Assembly: GCF_002926065.1 (NCBI RefSeq)
Contig: NZ_PREZ01000003.1
Location: 188,501 to 252,500, forward strand
Direction of reading: 5' to 3'
Length of the DNA stretch: 64,000 nt
Origin: Jeotgalibacillus proteolyticus
GTDB lineage: Bacteria; Bacillota; Bacilli; Bacillales; Jeotgalibacillaceae
Shown: positions 26,937-35,382 of the stretch, one piece after another
How the letters are laid out: each line of letters begins with the position of its first letter
Numbering within the stretch: position 1 is the first letter of the stretch
Program-made: the position numbers and the translations under genes
The notes under the pieces: generated by a model
Databases searched by the model: none
What the model saw: the letters and a program-made list of their open reading frames with translations, nothing else
Told to the model about the DNA's origin: nothing

Positions 26937-27620
26937 CTAAATAGGCTGCCTGACCTCAGTGACGGTGACCGTGCCCGTATCATCAACCTCAATTCTTTTA
27001 TCGTTATTTACCTCAATTACCGTTCTATGGATTTCTGCTTTCCGGTCTGAGAAATACCAGGTGCGTTTTGGAGGTCCTAAAAGAATAAACGCTTCTCCCT
27101 CCCCTACGAAATTAAGCTCCTGAGGGTGAATCATTTTTTTCTCAGAAAGTACTCCTTCCTCTCTGAGCGCTTCTGCCGCTTTACTCACATCTGGGGTCGT
27201 GACATTAATTTCACTAACGTTCAGCAGCTGGTTTATGGAGAAGGCACCAATATGCTTCGTGCTATTTGAATACCTTCCAATTATTTCAATGATATTTCCC
27301 GCCGGATCCTCAAAATAAAAGGAATCAGCATCAAAGGCTCTGAAGTACACCTCATCCTCACCGTTTTCTTTATTCAACTCAACCTTTGAGGCAATCCATT
27401 TCTTTGCCTCCTTAAAATGACCAGCATTAATATTAAAAGCAAAATGGTAAAAAGGTTTTCTTTCTCCGGAAGCTTTAGAAAATATTAGCTCACTGCTTCC
27501 CGCAGATACAGAAAAAGTGGTTTCGGATTGCTCATTTAATGAAAATCCCAGCTCTTCAAGATAAAACGCTTTCATTTCCTCGAATTTTCCAGTTTCAAGC
27601 CGTACCTTCGTGATCTTCAC
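26937..27620 (-). CDS. VOC (glyoxalase-like) family protein
   Basis: A 227-residue metal-dependent fold protein with two vicinal-oxygen-chelate modules. The first includes FYLEELGF, HFAFNINA and YFEDPAGNIIEIIGR, typical of glyoxalase/bleomycin-resistance/dioxygenase relatives. The second, from about residue 125, is diverged. The substrate is unknown. GTG start at 27620 with GGAGG 8 nt upstream; an ORF extension to 27665 is not supported by an RBS. Confidence 0.75.
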   Translation of the reverse strand: MKITKVRLETGKFEEMKAFYLEELGFSLNEQSETTFSVSAGSSELIFSKASGERKPFYHFAFNINAGHFKEAKKWIASKVELNKENGEDEVYFRAFDADSFYFEDPAGNIIEIIGRYSNSTKHIGAFSINQLLNVSEINVTTPDVSKAAEALREEGVLSEKKMIHPQELNFVGEGEAFILLGPPKRTWYFSDRKAEIHRTVIEVNNDKRIEVDDTGTVTVTEVRQPI

Positions 27621-27810
27621 GACGCTTTCCTCCTTATTCTTTATCCGTGCATGAGGTGATGACAATTGTGGATATGGAAGCTGAGGTGTAACGAAGATGT
27701 TTTAAAAGCAAATACATTATTTTACTACCCTGCTATCAAACAACTTATGTAGAAAAAAGCTAAATTAGTAAAAAACGGCACAAAACAGGTTATGCTTTGT
27801 GCCGGCTTCC

Positions 27811-28398
27811 TTATTCAGAGGTAAGCTCTTCTTCCGTTACCCACTTATGATTTTCAACTTCCTCCTCTGTATCAGTCGTCACAAAGGTAACCATATAAAC
27901 CGTTGTTTCTTCTGAAGATACGATTTCTGCCGACGCCCCTTCCATGCCGGACATATGGTCAGCATTTAATGTAACTTCAGCTCCCGCTTCCAGAGGCTCA
28001 CTTCCCGGATTCTCAAGCTCTTCATGAATGACCCATTTATGGTTTTCTACAGGCTCTCCTCCATCAGTTGGGGTATAGGTTACCGCATACACCACAGTGT
28101 CATATGCACCCGTGATTTCCGCTTCTTCTCCGTTCATTCCAGGCATGTGATCTGCATTGATGACAGCTGTACTGCCGACTTCAAACTGTGGGTTTTGAGC
28201 TTCTGCTAATCCTTCTGGAACCTCTCCGGAGCTTGAATGCATACTGTGGTCCATGCCCTTCCCGTGGCCTTCATGCTCTTCGTTTTGCTCTACCTGTACA
28301 TCATCATTATCAGTTGTATCATTTTGATCTGTGCACCCTGCAGCACTCATTAAGAGAAAGGCTGAAAAGGCGCCAGTTATAAATCTCCTCTTAAACAT
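27811..28398 (-). CDS. DUF1541 (YdhK-like) lipoprotein
   Basis: A 195-residue secreted lipoprotein: signal peptide with lipobox-like SAAGC near residue 22, an Asp/Glu-rich linker, a His/Met segment (HEGHGKGMDHSMHSS), then two DUF1541 repeats each with NADHM.GM and VENHKWV. The His/Met content suggests copper or other metal binding at the cell surface, which fits the decayed copper-storage-like gene next to it. RBS AGGAGG precedes the ATG at 28398. Confidence 0.8.
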   Translation of the reverse strand: MFKRRFITGAFSAFLLMSAAGCTDQNDTTDNDDVQVEQNEEHEGHGKGMDHSMHSSSGEVPEGLAEAQNPQFEVGSTAVINADHMPGMNGEEAEITGAYDTVVYAVTYTPTDGGEPVENHKWVIHEELENPGSEPLEAGAEVTLNADHMSGMEGASAEIVSSEETTVYMVTFVTTDTEEEVENHKWVTEEELTSE

Positions 28399-28529
28399 CC
28401 TGCTCCTCCTATCTATCCACCTGGTCATTATAAGTGTTTGTGTTGATTGTTCTCATACAAAAACTGCACTTTTAAATAGGATCTCACCGTTCCATTCAGG
28501 TGCAGTCATTGTAGAGAACTATCATACAA

Positions 28530-28746
28530 TCAGGCAATATTCTTACAGGCTGAGACAAAAGGAGAGTTCCTTGCTATAGCCTGCTCGGGAAATGCACAAA
28601 TATCTACGCACTCCCGATCCAACCGAATACACTCTCTTACCATTTCTACATTTTCTTCCCGCAGACAAGCATCAAAGCAATGGTTGCCCGCCATTTACAC
28701 ACTCATGCAACGACTGTATTAATCCCTGATTCTGTTCATGTGCCAT
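28530..28746 (-). pseudogene. Frameshifted DUF326 four-helix copper-binding (Csp-like) protein
   Basis: From the ATG at 28746 (AGGAGG upstream) the reading frame gives MAHEQNQGLIQSLHECVN and then stops. After a +1 shift near 28692 it continues as NHCFDACLREENVEMVREC and RECVDICAFPEQ and SPFVSACKNI, then stops at 28530-28532. The cysteine spacing is that of DUF326/Csp proteins, which store copper. The usual C-terminal cysteine-rich helix is missing. One inserted base plus loss of the 3' end make it a pseudogene. The first frame also stays open about 50 codons upstream of the ATG without a recognisable start. Confidence 0.7.
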
Positions 28747-28881
28747 ACTGCCAACCTCCTGATTCAGAATTTCCTTCACTTCTGCCCCTTCCCTTATGGC
28801 ATAGAGGTAAACCAGGAGACTGCAAACTGCACCATACGTGCACAGAACCTCTACAAAGGCAGGTTGTTTCGCTAGATTACT

Positions 28882-29313
28882 TTACTTTGCTGAAAGCTGC
28901 TCTTCCGGACTACTGCTTTTATGCTCAAAGGTTTGAGCAAACAGGTTAAGCTCCTCCAGGATTTGCTGAGTAAAATAGTCTGCTTCAATTTTTGTTTCAA
29001 AGCCTAGCGGTTTCTTCCCTGATAGAATTGTTTTTAATGGAACCTCATGCTGGTAACGGTATTGGTCCTCTATGCTTGCGTCAAAAAGACGAAGCTCATA
29101 ATCATACTCTTCCCTCTTAAATACAAGCTTCTTAATGGACGAAAAAAGGGAGAGTTTTTTCTCATACCCTATATGTATATGTTGAGCTGCTGCTGTATTT
29201 TCGAGATTTTTAAAGCTGATTGCCGGCCCCTGATAATCAAATCTCACTTGATAAGGGAGTTTTTTACCGGAAATTTTTTTGACCTTAGCTGAAAAATAAT
29301 TCAATTCATTCAT
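28882..29313 (-). CDS. Hypothetical protein
   Basis: A 143-residue soluble protein, basic in the N-terminal half, with no family I recognise. It mixes beta-strand and helix segments (LPYQVRFDYQGPAISF; HIHIGYEKKLSLF; YELRLFDASI) and ends in a helical Glu/Gln-rich tail. There is no signal peptide or transmembrane helix. AAAAAGGAATGA precedes the ATG, a moderate RBS. Neighbours give no clue to its job. Confidence 0.6.
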   Translation of the reverse strand: MNELNYFSAKVKKISGKKLPYQVRFDYQGPAISFKNLENTAAAQHIHIGYEKKLSLFSSIKKLVFKREEYDYELRLFDASIEDQYRYQHEVPLKTILSGKKPLGFETKIEADYFTQQILEELNLFAQTFEHKSSSPEEQLSAK

Positions 29314-29420
29314 TCCTTTTTGTCATGATATTTTTCCCGTCATTTATTAATGTCGGTTAGAAGCTGAGTTTTTTTACCTTTTTGGTTAAAAAACGGAGTA
29401 ATACTCATACGAAAACACGC

Positions 29421-29443
29421 AAAAAGAGCTGCGCTGAAGCTCT
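29421..29443 (-). terminator. Terminator upstream of the 29463 stop / after the amidase gene
   Basis: AGAGCT (29425-29430) pairs with AGCTCT (29438-29443); on the minus strand TTTTT-like sequence follows. It likely ends the acetamidase/formamidase transcript. Confidence 0.55.
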
Positions 29444-29462
29444 CTTTACGTATCATCGATTT

Positions 29463-30410
29463 TTATTTAATTACTTCAATGGAGCCATGTGGCAGTACAG
29501 CATGGACCCCTTTCACACCATTAACAATCTGCGTAATTCTAAGATCCACTGCCACACTTGCTAATGACACTGCTTCTGCTTTTTCCAACCCGTACTTTTG
29601 CTGGATAATGTCCAAAATGCCGTCAAGTGCAGCGATGGTCGCTTTATTTAAATCATCGTCAAAGCCAAATGCAATCCATCCGGCAGGGGTGTTTGCCTGC
29701 GGCATGTTTAGTGTTATTCCTTCATGAAGGATAAAAGTCAAATCTACTTTATCCATTGGACATTCAATTGCTGTACCTGAAACCTCCCCGTCTCCCTGGG
29801 CTGCGTGTCCGTCACCGACAGAAAACAGACCACCTTCTACTGCGACAGGCAAATAAATGCTGCTGCCTTTCACCAGTTCCTTACAGTCAATATTTCCTCC
29901 GCAATAACGGGGCGGAATAGTTGAATGAACCCCTTCTTCAGATGGAGCTGTCGCCATAATCCCCATAAAAGGGGAAAGCGGCACTGAAAAAGTCTGGTCT
30001 CCTATTTTTGCCTGTCCCTTCATGGATTCAGTATCAATTTCCCAATCAACCTTAAGCGGCGTCACCTCTGTAAGTCCCAGCCTGACATTATGCCATCTAT
30101 GTGAACCTCCAGTGACATTCCAGCCATACCAGCTTGGAACAAGATCATTAATTTTGACTTCCAATGTCATCCCCGGCTTCGCACCTTCAATGGCGATCGG
30201 ACCAATTAGCGGGTGTCCTCTTCCTTCTTCTTTTTCTCTTGATTGAAACTTAATTTTATTGCCGTCCTTAAAGGTGTATCCCCACTCCAGACCGATTGTA
30301 TTTAGACTGATGGAATCCCCGGATTGAATGGTTAAAATCGGTTCATAATCTCTGCTGAAGGTGCCGTGCAATAAACCATTTTTGGCTTGGAGCACATGTG
30401 CGTTTGCCAT
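29463..30410 (-). CDS. Acetamidase/formamidase family protein
   Basis: A 315-residue FmdA/AmdA-type hydrolase that releases ammonia from short amides such as formamide or acetamide. Recognisable stretches are HPLIGPIAIEGAKPGMTLEV, PRYCGGNIDCKELVKGS (the conserved Asn-Asp/Cys region), LFSVGDGHAAQGDGEVSG and ECPMD. Formamide cleavage gives formate, which could feed the formate dehydrogenase in this window; that link is inference. AAAAAGGAGAG precedes the ATG, which overlaps the stop of a small upstream ORF as TAATG. Confidence 0.87.
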   Translation of the reverse strand: MANAHVLQAKNGLLHGTFSRDYEPILTIQSGDSISLNTIGLEWGYTFKDGNKIKFQSREKEEGRGHPLIGPIAIEGAKPGMTLEVKINDLVPSWYGWNVTGGSHRWHNVRLGLTEVTPLKVDWEIDTESMKGQAKIGDQTFSVPLSPFMGIMATAPSEEGVHSTIPPRYCGGNIDCKELVKGSSIYLPVAVEGGLFSVGDGHAAQGDGEVSGTAIECPMDKVDLTFILHEGITLNMPQANTPAGWIAFGFDDDLNKATIAALDGILDIIQQKYGLEKAEAVSLASVAVDLRITQIVNGVKGVHAVLPHGSIEVIK

Positions 30411-30730
30411 TACAATCTCTCCTTTTTAATAAATACTGACTCCTGCCATTGGCGTAAGTTGAATGATTTACCAAATATGTACCCCGGTTTGGAAAGTATT
30501 AGTCCTTTTTCAAAAAAAAGAGGTTGAAGACAAATGAAGAAATTATTGAACTTGCACCATACCGGAAATGGACTCTCTTTATGCTTCATCCGGCTTATCA
30601 TCAAGTGAAAATGAAAAGGGGTATCGTTCCAACTCCTCGTTTTTACCTGACCGGATAACAGTTTTTCAACATATTCGTAAACAGCCTGATTTGATTTATC
30701 AATGAATGCTTCATTCAGCTGTTTATCCAT
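30410..30730 (-). CDS. Doubtful small ORF coupled to the amidase gene
   Basis: A 106-residue ORF without a recognised family. The first ~45 residues (MDKQLNEAFIDKSNQAVYEY, then KTRSWNDTPFHFHL) look like a real small protein, with GAGGGT upstream of the ATG. The rest is aromatic and hydrophobic in a way typical of translated non-coding DNA, and its end contains the amidase RBS. It may be a truncated or frameshifted gene. The TAATG overlap with the amidase is compatible with coupling. Confidence 0.3.
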   Translation of the reverse strand: MDKQLNEAFIDKSNQAVYEYVEKLLSGQVKTRSWNDTPFHFHLMISRMKHKESPFPVWCKFNNFFICLQPLFFEKGLILSKPGYIFGKSFNLRQWQESVFIKKERL

Positions 30731-30796
30731 AGTAGTTTACCCTCTTAATTAATAACTGCTTCTAGTTTGCAAAAATTATTTCTTTTTAGAAATAGA

Positions 30797-30820
30797 AAAA
30801 GACCCGATTGCTCGGATCTT
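30797..30820 (-). terminator. Terminator of the YpzG-like gene
   Basis: On the minus strand GATCCGA-GCAA-TCGGGTC (with one G-T pair) is followed by TTTTTCT. Confidence 0.7.
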
Positions 30821-30829
30821 TTCGCATCC

Positions 30830-30982
30830 TTATCGACGGCCGGATCTTGGCACTCTGCGCAGGATAATATTATGCTGCGACATTTCTGTGTGTCCATTTA
30901 CCTGTGAAGATGCATGCTTTGGTCTTGTCCAGTTATGGTGAAATGCTTGAGATTGCGGATCCAATTGATCTTTCGTACTCAT
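30830..30982 (-). CDS. YpzG-like small protein
   Basis: A 50-residue protein with the conserved stretch FHHNWTRPKHASSQVNGHT, which I recognise from YpzG-family proteins of Bacillus. It is basic at the C-terminus (LRRVPRSGRR). The function is unknown. GGGGTG lies 6 nt before the ATG and a terminator lies right after the stop, so it is a single small transcription unit. Confidence 0.7.
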   Translation of the reverse strand: MSTKDQLDPQSQAFHHNWTRPKHASSQVNGHTEMSQHNIILRRVPRSGRR

Positions 30983-31060
30983 CGAATCACCCCGTCATTA
31001 GGATAAAAGCAGATACTCCCAAAGGAAGATCCTTTTTATGATGTGTAAAAAAGAGGAGGA

Positions 31061-31684
31061 TTATGAGTTGATTTGCTTTTCAAGTGCATCCGTTGTGAAA
31101 GCACCTTTTTCACTGTAGTCAGATAGGTGGGCTGTCTTGTTTACATCACCTATTTTAAATTGATCCTCTTCAAAATAAATCGTTGTAATTCCTCCATTTA
31201 CAAGCTCTCTTCTTCTCTCTTTTTCCTCATTGGAAAGCATGGAAAGGATGGCATTAATTACACCTCCATGGGCCACCACGAGAACTTCCTTGCCCGTGAA
31301 CTGTTGATGGATGGTGTCAATTCCATCTTTTATCCTTTTTTGCAGGCTTTCCGTTGATTCCTGGTTCGGATAGTTCTTATCAGGATATTTTGTAAAACGC
31401 GCTTCCTTATTAAGGCCCTCTGCGTCCCCAAAATGCTTCTCCATAAATTGACTCATTTCAAGCAGTTCTAGTTTAAGCTCCCGGTTTATAATTTGAGCAG
31501 TATGCTTCGCACGCTTAAGCGGGCTTGAAATAAGCTGGTGCCAATCGTCTTTTTTGAGAACGTTAGCACAATCCTGCGCCTGCTTTACTCCCTGGTTATT
31601 TAACGGGATATCCGTTTGTCCCTGTATTTTGCCCAGTGCATTCCACTCGGTTTCTCCGTGTCTGACAAATGTAATCCGTGTCAT
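31061..31684 (-). CDS. Histidine phosphatase family protein
   Basis: A 207-residue phosphoglycerate-mutase-like phosphatase. The catalytic RHGET motif (FVRHGETEWNA) is near residue 7, the SSPLKRAKHTA segment follows at ~50, the acidic FGDAEGL region near 82, and the second catalytic His in VLVVAHGGVI. It resembles broad-specificity PhoE/CobC-type phosphatases; the substrate is unknown. The ATG at 31684 has AGAGGAG upstream; the ORF extension to 31729 lacks an RBS. Confidence 0.85.
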   Translation of the reverse strand: MTRITFVRHGETEWNALGKIQGQTDIPLNNQGVKQAQDCANVLKKDDWHQLISSPLKRAKHTAQIINRELKLELLEMSQFMEKHFGDAEGLNKEARFTKYPDKNYPNQESTESLQKRIKDGIDTIHQQFTGKEVLVVAHGGVINAILSMLSNEEKERRRELVNGGITTIYFEEDQFKIGDVNKTAHLSDYSEKGAFTTDALEKQINS

Positions 31685-31749
31685 CGCATTCGCTCCTCTT
31701 CTAGTGCAAAACCTGTTTCGTGTAAGCATTATCGCATTGAATGTACCGT

Positions 31750-32196
31750 TTAGCCATACTTTTTCTGATGCTTCTTTTTCGCCGCTAAATATTCCTCATC
31801 TTCCCGGACCTCTATCCATTTTTTTTCGAAGATCGATGCGGATTCTGCTTTTTCATCATCAATTTGACGATCATTAACTTCCCCTTCACCGTCATATTTT
31901 TTACCGCCTTTATAGTTGGCATACCTTCTTGATCGTGTGTATCCCATTTGAATGAATTTTCTTGCCATGTCCATTCCAACAAAATCATCGTCCTTTTTAT
32001 ACTGCTGAAAAAGCTCATAAATTTTTTCTGAAGACTCTTTGGCTATATCGGGCGTTTTGAATCTCCAGTGAGGCAGAATCTCGCTTTTATAAGGCTCGAC
32101 CAGCAACACACCCTGTTCGCCCCTGCCAACCCGGTAGAGCTCCGGCTTTTCGCGGAAATCAATTTCATTAAAATCAAGGTCATAATTAAAAGGCAT
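31750..32196 (-). CDS. DUF4385 family protein
   Basis: A 148-residue soluble protein with the DUF4385 core: YRVGRGEQGVLLVEPYKSE, LPHWRFKTP, and DFVGMDMARKFIQMGYTRSR, followed by YANYKGGKKYD. The C-terminus is Lys/Glu-rich. The function is unknown. AAAGGAGTG precedes the ATG, and a sigma-B-like promoter lies about 30 bases farther up, so it may be a general stress gene. Confidence 0.78.
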   Translation of the reverse strand: MPFNYDLDFNEIDFREKPELYRVGRGEQGVLLVEPYKSEILPHWRFKTPDIAKESSEKIYELFQQYKKDDDFVGMDMARKFIQMGYTRSRRYANYKGGKKYDGEGEVNDRQIDDEKAESASIFEKKWIEVREDEEYLAAKKKHQKKYG

Positions 32197-32222
32197 TTCG
32201 GGTCACTCCTTTTTGCAAAACT

Positions 32223-32249
32223 ATACCCTTTCAAGGCAGGGGTTAAGAC
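32223..32249 (-). promoter_or_regulatory. Candidate sigma-B promoter of the DUF4385 gene
   Basis: Minus-strand GTCTTA (32249-32244) and GGGTAT (32228-32223) are 15 bases apart. The -10 element matches perfectly; the -35 is weaker. Confidence 0.45.
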
Positions 32250-32290
32250 AAATTTCAAAAAGCCGCCATAATTAATTGGGAACAAAAAAC

Positions 32291-32354
32291 ATACTAAGAT
32301 TAGTGGGCACCATCATCGACGGATGATGGTGCCCACTAATCTTAGTATTTTTTA
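32291..32354. terminator. Very long perfect hairpin terminator
   Basis: Arms at 32291-32317 and 32322-32348 are perfect 27-base complements around a GACG loop, flanked by A-run on the left and TTTTTT on the right. It ends the SBP gene (minus strand). It is far longer than the other terminators here. Confidence 0.8.
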
Positions 32355-33419
32355 TTTGTATTCCCCTATAATCTCAACTGCTTTTTCTGTTATTTCTGTA
32401 CTGACAGCTTTATCAAAATCGATTTCTCCACGGATCGCTCCATTTTTCTTGTAGGTTTCGTATTGAGAGTGGATGTCCTCAATGAACATTTTACCGTCAG
32501 GATCCAGCCCTGTGACAAAAACATCCTCCCAGACAAGCGGGTCCTTTAAAGCTGTATACTTTGTCATGATCTCGATAATTTCATCTTTTCCTTTATCCTT
32601 TTTAAAGGCATCATTATAATCACGAACACCCTTTAAATAGGCAGCCATAAATCGAAGTGAGACATCCTGTTCTTTCTCCATGAAACTAGGAGAGCCGAGT
32701 ACCATTGCGATTTGCGCTTCAGGTGCAAAATCAGTCGCATCCCCAAGACGGACATGGATGCCGTTTGTGATCCCTGTTGTAATCAGAGGCTCGATTTGAA
32801 GCGCCGCATCAACAGAACCATTTTGAATTGCAGCGAGCATGTTCCCAAAGTCAGACATTAATACAAATTCCACGTCATCCTTTGCAAGCCCTGCATGTTC
32901 AAGCATTTGAAAATAGATGTATTCATCCAGTGCATTTGTCGATGAAACAGCCACTTTTTTCCCTTTCAAATCCGCGTACTCTTTAATTTCATGTTGTTTA
33001 TCTGCTCCTACAACGAACGAAAAATAAGATTTTCCTTTTTCGTTATGTCCTTTATCGGCAATAATCTTTACATCGATTCCCTGTGCGATCGCATTGAAGA
33101 AGGAAGCTGAGGAAATCCCGCCTGCGATATCCACTTCACCCGAAGCAAGAGCAGGCAGCATATCATCACTGTTAGCAAACGAGGCAAACTCCACCTCAAT
33201 ATTGTAGTCAGCAAAATAACCCTTCTCATTTGCAATATAAAACCCTGCCCCTGAAGCCGCTCCATCTTCCGCAATGACAACCTTCGTTTTTTTACTTAGA
33301 GGCGCCAGGTCGCCAGAAGGGTTATCCTTACTAACACTGTCGTTCACCTTAACCTCTTCTTTGTCTCCGCAGCCAAATAACAAAAGAGCCACACCGAGCA
33401 TTCCGATCCATTTCTTCAT
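32352..33419 (-). CDS. ABC importer substrate-binding lipoprotein (SsuA/TauA/NMT1-like)
   Basis: A 355-residue lipoprotein (signal peptide with lipobox LLLFGC near residue 15) and a periplasmic-binding-like domain of the NMT1/SsuA type: IANEKGYFADYNIEVEF, LASGEVDIAGGISSASF, and LKGKKVAVSSTNALDEY. It delivers a small organic substrate (sulfonate, taurine, nitrate, thiamine precursor and others are possible) to the permease encoded next to it. There is no TPP riboswitch or cysteine-related context to choose between them. The ATG at 33419 follows AAGAAGG; the operon order is permease, ATPase, SBP on the minus strand. Confidence 0.85.
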   Translation of the reverse strand: MKKWIGMLGVALLLFGCGDKEEVKVNDSVSKDNPSGDLAPLSKKTKVVIAEDGAASGAGFYIANEKGYFADYNIEVEFASFANSDDMLPALASGEVDIAGGISSASFFNAIAQGIDVKIIADKGHNEKGKSYFSFVVGADKQHEIKEYADLKGKKVAVSSTNALDEYIYFQMLEHAGLAKDDVEFVLMSDFGNMLAAIQNGSVDAALQIEPLITTGITNGIHVRLGDATDFAPEAQIAMVLGSPSFMEKEQDVSLRFMAAYLKGVRDYNDAFKKDKGKDEIIEIMTKYTALKDPLVWEDVFVTGLDPDGKMFIEDIHSQYETYKKNGAIRGEIDFDKAVSTEITEKAVEIIGEYK

Positions 33420-33433
33420 CCTTCTTTCCCCCT

Positions 33434-34213
33434 TTACGATCTTGATCCCTGCACTTCCACCTGCAAATGACGCCATATATCAAGAAATTTAGAAGCCATT
33501 TCCGGGTTCGATCGAATATCCTCAAGCCTTCTTGGCCTTGGCACATTTATTTTAATTTCATTGAGTATTTTGCCGGGCTGGGCACTCATCAGCAGGACCC
33601 TGTCACTTAAATACAAGGCCTCATCAATACTGTGGGTAATAAACAGCACTGTTTTTTTCGTTTCTGACCAGATGTTTAAAAGCTCTTCCTGCAAAATGTA
33701 TTTATTTTGTTCATCTAATGCGCCAAAGGGTTCATCCATCAACAAAATTTCCGGATCATTTGCAAAGGCCCTTGCGATGCTAACACGCTGCTTCATCCCA
33801 CCAGAAAGCTCTTTTGGATACATTTTTGCGAATTTAGAGAGCCCTGTTTTTGTTAAATAATAGTCGGTGCGCTCTTTCACTAGTGACTTTGGCAAGCGAC
33901 GCATGTTTAATCCAAAAGCTACATTTTCTTCAACCGTCAGCCATGGAAGCACTCCCTTTTCCTGAAAGACCATGGATTGCTCCGGACGATTCTCATTGCT
34001 CTTCTGAATAATAAATTCACCTGAGCTCTGCATTTCAAGCCCCGCTAAAATTCGCAGTAAGGTTGTTTTCCCGCAGCCGCTTGGACCGACTAAACAAACA
34101 AATTCCCCTTCTTTAATATCCAGGGAAATTTGCTCGATTGCGGTTACGCTGTTTTGTTTTTTGTAAAATACCTTTGTTAATTCGCGAATAGATATTTTAG
34201 GCTGGTCACTCAT
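33434..34213 (-). CDS. ABC transporter ATPase (SsuB/TauB-like)
   Basis: A 259-residue nucleotide-binding subunit that drives import through the adjacent permease. Walker A GPSGCGKTT at residues ~43-51, Q-loop MVFQEKGVLPW, signature LSGGMKQR, Walker B ILLMDEPFGALD and the switch histidine in FITHSIDEA. GGAGGTG precedes the ATG. It lies 14 bases before the SBP gene and 4 bases after the permease gene, so all three form one operon. Confidence 0.9.
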   Translation of the reverse strand: MSDQPKISIRELTKVFYKKQNSVTAIEQISLDIKEGEFVCLVGPSGCGKTTLLRILAGLEMQSSGEFIIQKSNENRPEQSMVFQEKGVLPWLTVEENVAFGLNMRRLPKSLVKERTDYYLTKTGLSKFAKMYPKELSGGMKQRVSIARAFANDPEILLMDEPFGALDEQNKYILQEELLNIWSETKKTVLFITHSIDEALYLSDRVLLMSAQPGKILNEIKINVPRPRRLEDIRSNPEMASKFLDIWRHLQVEVQGSRS

Positions 34214-34217
34214 TCTG

Positions 34218-35024
34218 TCACCTCCAGGGCAATAGTTTTTTCTGCAGTCCCCTTAAAATCAGCGAAAAAATATAACCGAAAAATGAGATTAAAATAAGCC
34301 CAACAAACATTTCCTTTAATAAAAAAGCACTGTAGGAGGTCCAGATTAAATAGCCGATTCCCGAGCGTGCACCCATCATTTCGGCAGCTACGATCGTAAG
34401 AAGCGCAATTGCCTGCCCCATCTGAATGCCCTCCATCATAACCGGAAGCGCACCTGGCAGCGCAATTTTGAAAAAGAAGTTCTTTTTATCTGCACCATAA
34501 TTTTTCGCTACGTCGAGATGAATGCTTTCAATAGAAATGACACCCGCTACGGTATTTATGACAACCGGAAAAAATACACTTCCAGCGATGGTGACTATTT
34601 TTGAGGTTTCACCAATGCCAAAAATTATTAAGATAATCGGCAGCAGGGCAAGGGTTGGAATGGGCATTAAGGTCATGATAATAGGGGAAATAAAGTGCCG
34701 GACGGGAGCATACAAACCCATGAATAAGCCGATGATGACCGCAGGGATGACACCGAGCAGGAAGCCCGACAGGATACGAAATAAAGAAATACTTATATGA
34801 GAAATGAGCTCTCCGCTTATAAGAAGCCCAATAAAAGTGGAAATAATGGCGGTTGGCGGAGGGAAAAAGCGTGCATCGATGAGACCGCTTTGTGATAAAA
34901 GCTCCCAGATGAGTAAAAGGAATAGCGGGGAGAAGATGGTCAACCACGTTTTCGCTCTGTTTTTGCGTTGTTTTTTACGCCATTCCAGTTTTTCTGTTTC
35001 GACTGGATTGTGTTTTTCTTTCAT
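34218..35024 (-). CDS. ABC transporter permease (SsuC/TauC-like)
   Basis: Inner-membrane subunit, 268 residues with six hydrophobic segments. The coupling motif typical of binding-protein-dependent permeases appears as AKNYGADKKNFFFKIALPGALP near residue 190. ATG at 35024 with AGGGGTGG upstream; the ORF is open to 35132 but runs into a truncated palindromic repeat there. First gene of the three-gene importer operon. Confidence 0.87.
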   Translation of the reverse strand: MKEKHNPVETEKLEWRKKQRKNRAKTWLTIFSPLFLLLIWELLSQSGLIDARFFPPPTAIISTFIGLLISGELISHISISLFRILSGFLLGVIPAVIIGLFMGLYAPVRHFISPIIMTLMPIPTLALLPIILIIFGIGETSKIVTIAGSVFFPVVINTVAGVISIESIHLDVAKNYGADKKNFFFKIALPGALPVMMEGIQMGQAIALLTIVAAEMMGARSGIGYLIWTSYSAFLLKEMFVGLILISFFGYIFSLILRGLQKKLLPWR

Positions 35025-35090
35025 TGTCACCACCCCTTCTTGAAATAATATGAAGAGGTGGCGGGATGTGTGATTAAAGCCTTTTAATAA

Positions 35091-35140
35091 GGCGTGTTGA
35101 TTTCCACTGCAGGGGCATGCTTTCCGCTGCAATCAACTCC
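35091..35140. repeat. Internally deleted copy of the palindromic repeat
   Basis: About 50 bases that begin with GGCGTGTTGATT and GGGGCATGCTTTCCGC, then jump directly to GCAATCAACTCC. Both ends of the ~130-bp element are kept while the inner stem is gone. It lies in the leader of the ABC importer operon. Confidence 0.75.
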
Positions 35141-35340
35141 GGGTAATTTTTTTCCACTGAAAACCTCATACAAATAAGGCTGGACAGATTAGACGAGGGA
35201 TTGGATAAATTAATCATTTCAGAAGTTATTTTTACTGCAGCCGAGGCTTAATTATGACGGTTATGAGAAATTCTTTGGACTATCAGTTAAATTTTTTCTT
35301 CGAGGAAGTGCTTTCAAGGTGCTGAAGCTATGCTGCGTAA

Positions 35341-35372
35341 AAAAGCCCTCATTTATTTAAATGAGGGCTTTT
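35341..35372 (-). terminator. Terminator of the sodC-like gene
   Basis: Perfect 14-bp arms (AAAAGCCCTCATTT at 35341-35354, complement at 35359-35372) with a 4-nt loop. On the minus strand the 3' arm ends in TTTT and is followed by TT and a mixed sequence. Confidence 0.8.
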
Positions 35373-35382
35373 AATTTCTTGC

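Noticed and set aside
28680-28949. 89-codon plus-strand ORF
   Set aside because: It is antisense to the DUF326 remnant and to the 28882 gene and has no RBS.
35025-35160. TPP riboswitch upstream of the SsuABC/ThiXYZ-like operon
   Set aside because: No conserved CTGAGA-type core; the leader contains only a truncated palindromic repeat.
35150-35340. Very short plus-strand ORF (23 codons)
   Set aside because: No RBS and no sign of conservation; the region seems non-coding.
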